Assembly: GCF_900107115.1 (NCBI RefSeq)
Contig: NZ_FNOS01000002.1
Span: 422,778 to 486,777 of the forward strand
Direction of reading: 5' to 3'
Origin: Salimicrobium album
Lineage (GTDB): Bacteria; Bacillota; Bacilli; Bacillales; Halobacillaceae
DNA length: 64,000 bases
The notes beneath the pieces were generated by a model, which had not been told where the DNA came from, made no database searches, and was given only the letters and a program-made list of their open reading frames with translations. Made by a program: the position numbers and the translations under genes. Shown here piece after piece: positions 51,988 to 58,838 of this stretch; position 1 is the stretch's first letter; each line of letters opens with the position of its first letter.

Positions 51988-52395
51988 TTACTCATATAAA
52001 TGAGTTTGAAGCGCTTCTTTAGCCAGTCGGTCTGCCGTTTTATTTTCTTTTTCCGGAATCCACTTCATAAATACAAAAGAGAACTGTTCGGCCAGCCTTA
52101 GCAATTGTTCATGGTAGGGTTGAAAATCTTTGTTTTTACATCGGCCGGTCTCGAATGTTTCGACAACTATTTTAGAATCCGTTCTCAAAGAAATGATTTC
52201 TCCCGGATAAAGGTCCTTGCAAATCCCGAGTGCGAAACAGGCACTTGCAAATTCCGCTTCATGATTTGAAAGTGTACCGAGGTACGAAGTACGGTACACT
52301 TTATCCTGGTTGTTTTTTATATAAACCCCGGAGTAACTGACACCGGGGTTTCCTTTTGTCGCAGCGTCTGTGTAAATTTCTATCACAATCGTCAC
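51988..52395 (-). CDS. ypdQ: RNase H-like protein YpdQ
   Basis: A 135-residue RNase HI-fold protein. The four acidic active-site residues appear to be present: IYTDAATKGNPG, NHEAEF, RTDSKI and ADRLAKEA, so nuclease activity on RNA/DNA hybrids is plausible. GTG start overlaps the end of ypdP (TGA within GTGA), and the ypdP-ypdQ pairing is as in B. subtilis. Function within queuosine metabolism is not known. Confidence 0.82.
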   Translation of the reverse strand: MTIVIEIYTDAATKGNPGVSYSGVYIKNNQDKVYRTSYLGTLSNHEAEFASACFALGICKDLYPGEIISLRTDSKIVVETFETGRCKNKDFQPYHEQLLRLAEQFSFVFMKWIPEKENKTADRLAKEALQTHLYE

Positions 52396-53069
52396 TCCTT
52401 GAATGAAAAGGATTTTGCTGCATATAGAAAAGGCGTATCCAGCAGTGACACGATGAACTTGATGAAATAAGTGGTCCAGAAAATCTCAAGCCAGACGTCA
52501 AATGGATACAGACCGTAAAAGGCTATACCGCAGAATACGGCAGTGTCGAGCAGCTGGCTGATCATCGTCGAACCGTTGTTCCGGATCCAAAGCTGACGAT
52601 CTTTCGGGAAGAATCTTTTTAACAGAGCATACAGCCAGACGTCGAAATACTGGCTCACGATGTAGGCAAGGAGACTGCCGATGGCAATCTGCGGAACGAT
52701 GCCGAACAGTGTTTCAAGACCGGACTGGGCAATGTCACTTTCAGCCGGTATGAACCGGAGCGAAAACTGCATCATGATAGTCATGGTGATTAGTGCGGAG
52801 AATCCGAGCCACACTGCTTTTTTTGCAGATTCTTTTCCGTATTTTTCATTCAGAATGTCTGTCGCGAGAAAAGCTGTCCCATAAATAATATTACCGAGGG
52901 TGGCAGTCAATCCGAACAATTCAACTGTCTTCACTACCTGAATATTTGCAACAACAGTAGCCATACCGATCCATACGAACAGGCCGTATTTACCGAAAAT
53001 CCGGTAGATCACCAGAAGCATACTGAAATTGACCAGGGCGAAGATAATCCATAATAGTTCATTCGTCAT
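52392..53069 (-). CDS. ypdP: Queuosine precursor transporter YpdP (YhhQ family, DUF165)
   Basis: A 225-residue inner-membrane protein with about six helices. Family signatures are NIIYGTAFLATDILNEKYG and QIAIGSLLAYIVSQYFDVWLY, with NNGSTMISQLLDTAVF later. YhhQ/DUF165 proteins import preQ0/preQ1, precursors of the tRNA base queuosine. The ATG at 53069 is 9 nt from GGAGG; the frame continues upstream into the riboswitch. Assignment is strengthened by a preQ1-I riboswitch in the leader. Confidence 0.93.
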   Translation of the reverse strand: MTNELLWIIFALVNFSMLLVIYRIFGKYGLFVWIGMATVVANIQVVKTVELFGLTATLGNIIYGTAFLATDILNEKYGKESAKKAVWLGFSALITMTIMMQFSLRFIPAESDIAQSGLETLFGIVPQIAIGSLLAYIVSQYFDVWLYALLKRFFPKDRQLWIRNNGSTMISQLLDTAVFCGIAFYGLYPFDVWLEIFWTTYFIKFIVSLLDTPFLYAAKSFSFKE

Positions 53070-53078
53070 AATACTTTT

Positions 53079-53118
53079 CCTCCTTAGTTTTGGTAACGCG
53101 GGAGTTTGCGAACCGCGA
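53079..53118 (-). promoter_or_regulatory. preQ1-I riboswitch upstream of ypdP
   Basis: On the minus strand, stem CGCGG/CCGCG (53113-53117 with 53097-53101) encloses a loop starting TTCGCA, and the 3' tail is CCAAAACTAAGGAGG. This layout and sequence closely resemble class I preQ1 aptamers, especially the Thermoanaerobacter type. The tail merges with the ribosome site GGAGG, so ligand binding would hide it and block translation of a precursor transporter. It begins about 10 nt after the predicted transcription start. Confidence 0.85.
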
Positions 53119-53135
53119 AAGCCTGACAAAGTAAC

Positions 53136-53164
53136 ATTATACGCAGAACGGAGTAAGGTTGCAA
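53136..53164 (-). promoter_or_regulatory. SigA-type promoter of ypdP-ypdQ
   Basis: On the minus strand TTGCAA (53159-53164), a 17-bp spacer and a perfect TATAAT (53136-53141). Confidence 0.85.
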
Positions 53165-53198
53165 TATATTAATAAAAGGGGAACCCTCTGAAATCAGA

Positions 53199-53253
53199 TA
53201 AAAAAAGCCGTCTCGAACTGTCTTGTATAAACGAAGACAGACCGGGACGACTT
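53199..53253 (-). terminator. Second terminator downstream of cspD
   Basis: On the minus strand an 11-bp stem with G-U pairs (53243-53253 with 53205-53215) plus an inner stem is followed by a run of T. Confidence 0.7.
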
Positions 53254-53283
53254 ACCAGACTCAAAAAGACAGTATAAATCCAA

Positions 53284-53314
53284 ACAAAAAAGCAACAGCT
53301 CAATGCTGTTGCTT
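53284..53314 (-). terminator. Terminator of cspD
   Basis: On the minus strand a perfect 10-bp stem (53305-53314 with 53290-53299) with a 5-nt loop is followed by TTTTTT. Confidence 0.9.
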
Positions 53315-53328
53315 TTGGGACATTTAAT

Positions 53329-53529
53329 TTATTGTTTAACAACGTTAGCCGCTTGTGGGCCACGGTCGCCTTCTACGATTTCGAAAGTGACTTCTTGACC
53401 TTCTTCAAGAGACTTGAAACCTTCTTCTTGGATAGCGGAGAAGTGTACGAATACGTCGTTACCTTCCTCTACCTGAATGAAGCCATAACCTTTTTCTGCG
53501 TTAAACCATTTTACTGTACCGTTTTGCAT
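53329..53529 (-). CDS. cspD: Cold-shock protein CspD/CspB type
   Basis: A 66-residue single cold-shock domain that binds single-stranded nucleic acid and acts as an RNA chaperone. RNP1 (KGYGFIQV, residues 13-20) and RNP2 (VFVHFSAI) are intact. The acidic composition is typical. AGGAGG precedes the ATG. A leader of about 157 nt separates it from a strong promoter, and two terminators follow. Confidence 0.97.
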   Translation of the reverse strand: MQNGTVKWFNAEKGYGFIQVEEGNDVFVHFSAIQEEGFKSLEEGQEVTFEIVEGDRGPQAANVVKQ

Positions 53530-53551
53530 AATTAAATCCTCCTAGATCTTG

Positions 53552-53686
53552 CACGTAACACGTGATATTACAAATATGATGCGGAACATAACAAAACGTC
53601 CTAACAAAAGTGCGGAATACAAAAGCATAAGCACTTCTCATTAGGAGTTACCTTTGTTTTATGATTCCAAACATCTTATTTGCTTA
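53552..53686 (-). promoter_or_regulatory. Long structured 5' leader of cspD
   Basis: From the predicted start near 53686 the leader contains an AAGTGC/GCACTT stem (about 53611-53639) and a CACGT-AAC-ACGTG hairpin (53552-53564) about 20 nt from the ribosome site. Long folded leaders are typical of cold-shock genes and can act as temperature-sensitive control elements. Confidence 0.5.
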
Positions 53687-53692
53687 CTTAAT

Positions 53693-53721
53693 AATATATC
53701 GTAATTATCAATATTAGTCAA
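53693..53721 (-). promoter_or_regulatory. SigA-type promoter of cspD
   Basis: On the minus strand TTGACT (53716-53721), a 17-bp spacer and TATATT (53693-53698). Confidence 0.8.
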
Positions 53722-53739
53722 GGAAGTGTTCGAAAAAAT

Positions 53740-53768
53740 TTCAAATTCTTATTAAGAAATATTATAAT
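53740..53768 (+). promoter_or_regulatory. Promoter of yunF
   Basis: TTCAAA (53740-53745), a 17-bp spacer and a perfect TATAAT (53763-53768), about 26 bp before the coding start. Confidence 0.6.
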
Positions 53769-53794
53769 AGATTATATTCCGGGAGGTGACAACG

Positions 53795-54643
53795 ATGAAC
53801 ATCAATATTGGACTCACAGGATGGAGCGATCATCCATCTTTGTATGAAGAGTCTGTACGGTCCCATGAAAAACTGCAGGCGTATGCGTCTCATTTTCCTG
53901 TGGTGGAAGTGGACACAGCTTTCTATGCTATTCAAAAACAGACCTACTACGAAAAATGGGTGAAGGATACTCCGCGGAATTTCTCTTTTGTAATCAAAGC
54001 TTTCAGGGGGCTGACAGGACACGACCGGGAAAAAAGGTCGAAACAGGAACTTCACGAGCTGATGGAGGCTTATAAGGAATCGATCGAACCGGTCGTGAAA
54101 GCAGGAAAACTGAATGCTTTATTATTCCAGTTCCCGCCCTGGTTCGATGTGAAGAAGGAAAACATTCAGAAAATGAGGCAGATCAGGGAGTGGCTCAAGG
54201 ACTATCCCGTAGCCATCGAATTCCGGAATCAGAGTTGGTACAGGGAAGCATACCGGGAGAGGACGCTTTCGTTTCTGGAAGAAGAAGGATTTATCCATAC
54301 GGTATGCGATGAGCCTCAGGCGGGGGAAGGATCGGTTCCGGCTGTCGTTCGGGCGACGAATAAGGATAAGACTTTAATAAGGCTGCACGGGCGCAACGTA
54401 CACGGATGGGAAAAAAACGGACACAAAGACTGGAGAGCCGTCCGCTTTCTTTATAATTATAATGAGGAAGAACTGAAAAACTGGGTCCCTTCCATCGAGA
54501 AACTTCTAAAGGAGTCGAACTCCATCACTATGCTCTTCAATAACAACTCAGGGCACGATGCCGCTGCAAATGCTAAGGAAATGATGGGGCATTTGGGAGT
54601 ATCGTACGAAGGACTGAACCCGCGTCAGCTCGGTCTATTCTGA
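53795..54643 (+). CDS. yunF: DUF72 family protein YunF
   Basis: A 282-residue TIM-barrel-like protein of the DUF72 family. Typical segments are NIGLTGWSDH, FPVVEVDTAFYA, FSFVIKAFRGLTGH, AIEFRNQSWY, RLHGRN and a C-terminal FNNNSGHDAAANA. Function is unproven; fold similarity suggests an endonuclease or isomerase-like site. The ATG at 53795 follows GGGAGGTG; an in-frame GTG overlaps that site. Confidence 0.88.
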   Translation: MNINIGLTGWSDHPSLYEESVRSHEKLQAYASHFPVVEVDTAFYAIQKQTYYEKWVKDTPRNFSFVIKAFRGLTGHDREKRSKQELHELMEAYKESIEPVVKAGKLNALLFQFPPWFDVKKENIQKMRQIREWLKDYPVAIEFRNQSWYREAYRERTLSFLEEEGFIHTVCDEPQAGEGSVPAVVRATNKDKTLIRLHGRNVHGWEKNGHKDWRAVRFLYNYNEEELKNWVPSIEKLLKESNSITMLFNNNSGHDAAANAKEMMGHLGVSYEGLNPRQLGLF

Positions 54644-54653
54644 GTATCGGCGG

Positions 54654-54687
54654 GGGAGTCGACTCCCGGGCGGACGTCATCCGGGAG
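54654..54687 (+). repeat. Overlapping inverted repeats between yunF and thyA
   Basis: A perfect 14-bp palindrome GGGAGTCGACTCCC (54654-54667) overlaps a second hairpin CTCCCGG (54663-54669) with CCGGGAG (54681-54687). The shared arm can pair only one way at a time. No T tract follows. Confidence 0.5.
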
Positions 54688-54755
54688 AATGATTCTAAAA
54701 CCTTTCGCAAATAGTGAAAAGCCTGTATCCTTGAAGGAGGCGGGGGCGGAGAATA

Positions 54756-54803
54756 ATGATTTCAATGTACTGCTCTATTTATGAAGGAGGCGATGAAGAA
54801 TGA
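54756..54803 (+). CDS. Possible 15-codon leader peptide upstream of thyA
   Basis: ATG at 54756 with GGAG five bases upstream encodes [15 protein letters not shown] and stops at a TGA that overlaps the thyA ATG (ATGA). The thyA ribosome site GAAGGAGG lies inside this reading frame. Translation coupling is plausible but there is no independent evidence that the peptide is made. Confidence 0.3.
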   Translation: MISMYCSIYEGGDEE

Positions 54804-55753
54804 ATGAACAGGCATACCTGGATCTCTGCAGACATATATTACATAACGGTAAGGATAAAGGAGACAGGACAGGAACGGGTACACGTTCTGTATTCGGATA
54901 TCAGATGAGATTCGATCTGAAGGAAGGTTTTCCACTTCTTACCACTAAAAAGGTTCCGTTTCGGCTGATCTGGAGCGAATTGCTGTGGTTTATAAAGGGG
55001 GACACCAACATAAGGTTCCTTCTCGAAAATAACAATAACATCTGGAATGAATGGGCGTTTGAAAATTGGGTGTCCAGCAGTAAGTACGACGGTCCGGACA
55101 TGAGCGATTTCGGCCGGAGGCGGCTTTCCGACGAAAGTTTTGCCGAAGACTTCGAAAAAGAAATGGACAGATTCAAGCAGAGAATTCTTGAAGACGATGA
55201 TTTCGCCCGGGAATTCGGGGACCTTGGTAATGTGTACGGAAAACAGTGGAGGGCCTGGAGGACATCGGACGGCAATGTGATCGACCAGCTGAAAGAAGTG
55301 ATCCATTCCATTAAAACGAATCCTGATTCCAGGAGACATATCGTAACAGCCTGGGACCCTGAAGATGTGCCGGGAAACATGGCTCTGCCTCCCTGTCACA
55401 CGATGTTCCAGTTTTACGTGCAGAATGGGGAGTTGTCCTGTCAGTTGTATCAGAGGAGCGGGGATACGTTCCTTGGCGTACCTTTCAACATTGCAAGTTA
55501 CGCTCTTCTGACGCATCTGATTGCGAACGAATGCGGGCTGGAGCTTGGGGAATTCGTGCATACTCTCGGGGATGCACACCTATACCATAATCACTTTGAA
55601 CAAATAGAGAAGCAGCTGTCCAGAGATCCCGGGCCGCTCCCTGAGCTGAATATTTACGCCCCTGAAAAGTCTATATTTGATTTGTCCATCGAGGACGTGG
55701 GGATTGAAGGTTACCATCCTCACCCGGGCATCAAAGCACCTGTAGCAGTATAG
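54800..55753 (+). CDS. thyA: Thymidylate synthase
   Basis: A 317-residue ThyA that methylates dUMP to dTMP with methylenetetrahydrofolate. [13 protein letters not shown] near the N terminus, the catalytic cysteine in [27 protein letters not shown] and the C-terminal PGIKAPVAV are present. An insert of about 50 residues (roughly 85-135) makes it the longer form seen in Lactobacillus and Staphylococcus. It is followed after 10 bp by DHFR, which regenerates its cofactor. Confidence 0.96.
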   Translation: MNEQAYLDLCRHILHNGKDKGDRTGTGTRSVFGYQMRFDLKEGFPLLTTKKVPFRLIWSELLWFIKGDTNIRFLLENNNNIWNEWAFENWVSSSKYDGPDMSDFGRRRLSDESFAEDFEKEMDRFKQRILEDDDFAREFGDLGNVYGKQWRAWRTSDGNVIDQLKEVIHSIKTNPDSRRHIVTAWDPEDVPGNMALPPCHTMFQFYVQNGELSCQLYQRSGDTFLGVPFNIASYALLTHLIANECGLELGEFVHTLGDAHLYHNHFEQIEKQLSRDPGPLPELNIYAPEKSIFDLSIEDVGIEGYHPHPGIKAPVAV

Positions 55754-55763
55754 GAGGGAAAAC

Positions 55764-56252
55764 ATGATTTCGTTTATTTTTGCAATGGATAACAACAGAC
55801 TTATAGGGAAAGATAATGATCTTCCCTGGCATATTCCTAATGACTTCAAGTTCTTTAAGACGAAAACGATGCATTCTACCATTATCATGGGCAGGAAGAC
55901 GTTCGAATCTCTCGACGGCCCTCTCCCGAAACGGGAACATATCATCATTACAAAAGATGAAAACTACGAAGCAGGCGACTGCACCGTAGTCCATTCCGTG
56001 GACGAAATACGGGCTATTACTTCCGGAGATCCAGAAAAAGAATGGTTCGTGATCGGCGGGACGGTGCTGTTCGAATCGATGCTTGAGGATGTCGACCGGA
56101 TGTATGTCACGCATATCGATCATTCTTTCCAAGGGGACACCTATTTTCCGGAGATTGACTGGTCGAGGTGGGAACTTACGGACAAAGAAAAAGGAATGCG
56201 GGATGAGAAGAATCCGTACGACTATTTTTTCTGTATTTATGACAGGAAATAA
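55764..56252 (+). CDS. dfrA: Dihydrofolate reductase
   Basis: A 162-residue NADPH-dependent enzyme that reduces dihydrofolate; trimethoprim target. FAMDNNRLIGKDNDLPWHIP supplies the substrate loop, with the catalytic Asp in PNDFKFFK, and MGRKTFESL and IGGTVLFESML bind NADPH. It forms a thyA-dfrA operon. Confidence 0.96.
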   Translation: MISFIFAMDNNRLIGKDNDLPWHIPNDFKFFKTKTMHSTIIMGRKTFESLDGPLPKREHIIITKDENYEAGDCTVVHSVDEIRAITSGDPEKEWFVIGGTVLFESMLEDVDRMYVTHIDHSFQGDTYFPEIDWSRWELTDKEKGMRDEKNPYDYFFCIYDRK

Positions 56253-56287
56253 TAAATCAGTAGAGACATAAAGCGATTTCCGTGATA

Positions 56288-56316
56288 TGATGAACGAAAC
56301 GAACTTATGTTCATCA
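56288..56316 (+). repeat. Inverted repeat upstream of tatA
   Basis: TGATGAAC (56288-56295) and GTTCATCA (56309-56316) are a perfect 8-bp inverted repeat with a 13-nt gap. It could be an operator or a dfrA-distal hairpin; there is no T tract. Confidence 0.4.
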
Positions 56317-56382
56317 GGGTTCCCGGTCAGGTTTAAAATCACACGGCTGGAACCAATATGTATATTAAAGAGGTGAAGCCAC

Positions 56383-56565
56383 GTGGCATCTATAGGGGTA
56401 CCAGGTTTAATTTTAATTTTGGTTATAGCGTTGGTTATTTTCGGACCTTCGAAACTGCCGGAGATCGGTAAAGCTTTCGGAACGACGCTGAAAGAGTTCA
56501 AGAACGCCACCGGTGATATTATGTCCGACGATTCGAAGAAATCCTCGGACAAAGAGAACAAGTAA
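56383..56565 (+). CDS. tatA: Sec-independent translocase subunit TatA
   Basis: A 60-residue TatA. One membrane helix (about residues 6-21) ends in the conserved [14 protein letters not shown] hinge, followed by an amphipathic helix and a charged tail. With TatC it exports folded proteins with twin-arginine signals, of which QcrA at 26.5 kb is a candidate. GTG start after AGAGGTGA. A terminator lies between it and tatC. Confidence 0.95.
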   Translation: MASIGVPGLILILVIALVIFGPSKLPEIGKAFGTTLKEFKNATGDIMSDDSKKSSDKENK

Positions 56566-56573
56566 GGAGATGC

Positions 56574-56608
56574 GTAGATGTAAGGGATATCCTTACATCT
56601 ACTTTTTT
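56574..56608 (+). terminator. Terminator between tatA and tatC
   Basis: A perfect 12-bp stem (56574-56585 with 56591-56602) with a 5-nt loop is followed by TTTTTT. Confidence 0.9.
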
Positions 56609-56635
56609 GTTTCATTTCGACAGGGAGGGTGAACA

Positions 56636-57370
56636 TTGGCCGATCAGGAGATGAATTATGTAGAACATTTAGGCGAGTTACGAAAAAGAATTATCCTGAC
56701 GCTGGTGACGTTTATAGCATTTTTCGTCGTGGGCTTTCTTTATCATCGACCTATACAGGCTTATTTTTTAAATGACGTATCATTCGAGCTTCATATGACG
56801 AGCCCGGGTGAAATCATATGGATCGTATTTACAATTGCATCCATTATTGCGATCGCAGCTACGCTGCCGATGTTTTCGTTTCAGCTGTGGCTGTTTATCA
56901 GGCCGGCACTTACAAAAGTGGAGAAACGTGTATCACTCATGTACATACCCTTTATCTTTATTCTGTTTATTGCAGGGCTGGTATTCGGGTATTTTATATT
57001 CATCAAATTTATCATGCCGTTTCTTCTCGATCTGAATGACGGCATGTTCACGGAAATTTATACAGTGGAAAGGTACTTTAAGTTTCTTTTCCGGGTCACT
57101 GTACCGTTCGCCGTGTTTTTTGAAATCCCCCTTATTCTGATGTTTCTGACGAGTCTCGGCATAGTGAACCCCCAGTTTCTCATCAAAATCAGGAAGTATG
57201 CTTATCTCATACTTGTCATCATGGGCACGATTCTGTCTCCGCCTGACTTTATCCTGCAACTGGTGGTGGCTGTACCGCTGATTCTGCTGTATGAAATCAG
57301 TATCATCCTTTCCCGGATCGTTTTCCGGAAGCGGATGAAACGACAGCGGGAATACCTGGATGAAGATTAG
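56636..57370 (+). CDS. tatC: Sec-independent translocase subunit TatC
   Basis: A 244-residue protein with six membrane helices, the receptor for twin-arginine signal peptides. The cytoplasmic N terminus has EHLGELRKRI, and MTSPGEIIW, SFQLWLFIRPALTK and ILSPPDFILQ are family signatures. TTG start after GGGAGGGTGA; the first ATG is five codons in. Transcription probably depends on readthrough of the terminator after tatA or on an unseen promoter. Confidence 0.94.
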   Translation: MADQEMNYVEHLGELRKRIILTLVTFIAFFVVGFLYHRPIQAYFLNDVSFELHMTSPGEIIWIVFTIASIIAIAATLPMFSFQLWLFIRPALTKVEKRVSLMYIPFIFILFIAGLVFGYFIFIKFIMPFLLDLNDGMFTEIYTVERYFKFLFRVTVPFAVFFEIPLILMFLTSLGIVNPQFLIKIRKYAYLILVIMGTILSPPDFILQLVVAVPLILLYEISIILSRIVFRKRMKRQREYLDED

Positions 57371-57457
57371 ACGCTGACCCCCGGTCGGCGTTCTTTTTTG
57401 TAACGGAGGGAAAAGCATGATAAAACAGTAATACGATAGTGTGGGGAGGAATTGTAT

Positions 57458-57679
57458 ATGAAGCGTTCATTTTATCATTATATGATGAGGTTCCGGGGTG
57501 ATTTAAATGAGGGACCCGAAAAGAAGCTGGCTGACTGGATGTTTCATGAGCACAGCTTTCCGAAACAGTCCGCTACCTATGATGAACTCAGTGCATATTT
57601 GGAGTATCACAGCCCTTTTCCGGGGGCGCTCGCTGCTTTTGACCATTTGTACGATTCTTATCTGGAAGAAGAAAGGTAG
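57458..57679 (+). CDS. yozE: YozE family small protein (SAM-like fold)
   Basis: A 73-residue acidic protein with RSFYHYMMRFRGD, DHSFPK-like EHSFPKQSATYDELSAYLE and a C-terminal FDHLYDSYLEE. This pattern matches the YozE_SAM_like/UPF0346 family of Bacillales; function unknown. GGGGAGGA precedes the ATG at 57458. It ends 8 bp before sbcD and may be cotranscribed with it. Confidence 0.78.
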   Translation: MKRSFYHYMMRFRGDLNEGPEKKLADWMFHEHSFPKQSATYDELSAYLEYHSPFPGALAAFDHLYDSYLEEER

Positions 57680-57687
57680 GAGAACAA

Positions 57688-58836
57688 ATGAAAATCATCC
57701 ATACTGCCGACTGGCATTTAGGAAAAATCATTTACAAACAGCATCTGACCGAAGACCAGAACGAAGTTATTCAACAGTTTCTGAAAATATGTGAAGAAGA
57801 ACAGCCGGATGCCGTCATTATTGCAGGAGATCTGTACGACCGGGCCATCCCGCCTAAAGAAGCGGTGAAAGTGCTGAACGATACGCTGCTTCACCTGCGG
57901 AAGCTGAATATACCGGTTCTTATGATTTCCGGTAACCATGACAGCAGTGAACGCCTTGCGTTCGGGACGTCCCTGTTTGAACTCGGAGGAGTCCACTTGC
58001 ATACGGAACTGAAAGAAAACCGGGAGCCTGTCGTACTTCTCGATGAAGAGGGTCCCGTATATTTCCACCTGATCCCGTACATAGAACCTGCGGAAGCGCA
58101 GGCAGTTTTCAGGGAGAAGGAGATTAAGACTCACCAGGAGGCTTATGAGGCGATCGTCGAAGACATCCGGGAGAGATTCGACATGAACGAGCGCCACGTG
58201 CTCGTAGGCCACGCTTTCATACAGGGCGGCATGGAGAGCGATTCCGAAGAGAGACTGACGATGATGGGCGGGACTCCATATGTGGAGGCGGAACTGTTTC
58301 ACGATTTCTCCTATGTGGCTCTCGGCCACCTCCACCAGCCTCAGCGCGTAGGTTCTCCGCACATCCGTTACAGCGGTTCTCCGTTCAAATACTCCTTCTC
58401 GGAAGTGACGCACAATAAATCACTCACTGTAGCAGATATCACACCGGGGGAGACGAGCACCCGGCAGATTCCTCTTGCCCCTGAGAAGGACCTCGAAACA
58501 GTGGAAGGCTATTTCAGCGATCTGATGAAAGGGGATGCGACTGTGAACCGCGATAATTACCTGAATATACGACTGCTTGATGACGGAGAAATACTTGACC
58601 CCGTCGGTCAGTTGAAAACGGTCTATCCAAACGTCCTTCATCTGGAACGAAAAGGAATCACCGGATCTTTCCGGGAAGAAGATATAGAAAGAGTGAGAGA
58701 GAAGCGGAACAAAGCTCCGATAGAGGTGATGAGCGAGTATTTTGAACTGGTGAAAGACGAAGAGCTCAGCGGTGAGAAACAGGAAATTCTTCAGCAGATC
58801 ATCGAAGATATCAGACAGTCGGAAAGGAAGGTATAA
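57688..58836 (+). CDS. sbcD: Nuclease SbcCD subunit D
   Basis: A 382-residue Mre11-type nuclease subunit. The metal-binding phosphoesterase motifs are ADWHLGK (residues 6-12), GDLYDRA, GNHDSSER, GHAF and GHLHQPQ. With SbcC it cleaves hairpins and processes double-strand breaks. The gene ends two bases before sbcC. In B. subtilis sbcDC lies beside addAB; here it is between tatC and ung. Confidence 0.96.
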   Translation: MKIIHTADWHLGKIIYKQHLTEDQNEVIQQFLKICEEEQPDAVIIAGDLYDRAIPPKEAVKVLNDTLLHLRKLNIPVLMISGNHDSSERLAFGTSLFELGGVHLHTELKENREPVVLLDEEGPVYFHLIPYIEPAEAQAVFREKEIKTHQEAYEAIVEDIRERFDMNERHVLVGHAFIQGGMESDSEERLTMMGGTPYVEAELFHDFSYVALGHLHQPQRVGSPHIRYSGSPFKYSFSEVTHNKSLTVADITPGETSTRQIPLAPEKDLETVEGYFSDLMKGDATVNRDNYLNIRLLDDGEILDPVGQLKTVYPNVLHLERKGITGSFREEDIERVREKRNKAPIEVMSEYFELVKDEELSGEKQEILQQIIEDIRQSERKV

Positions 58837-58838
58837 GC

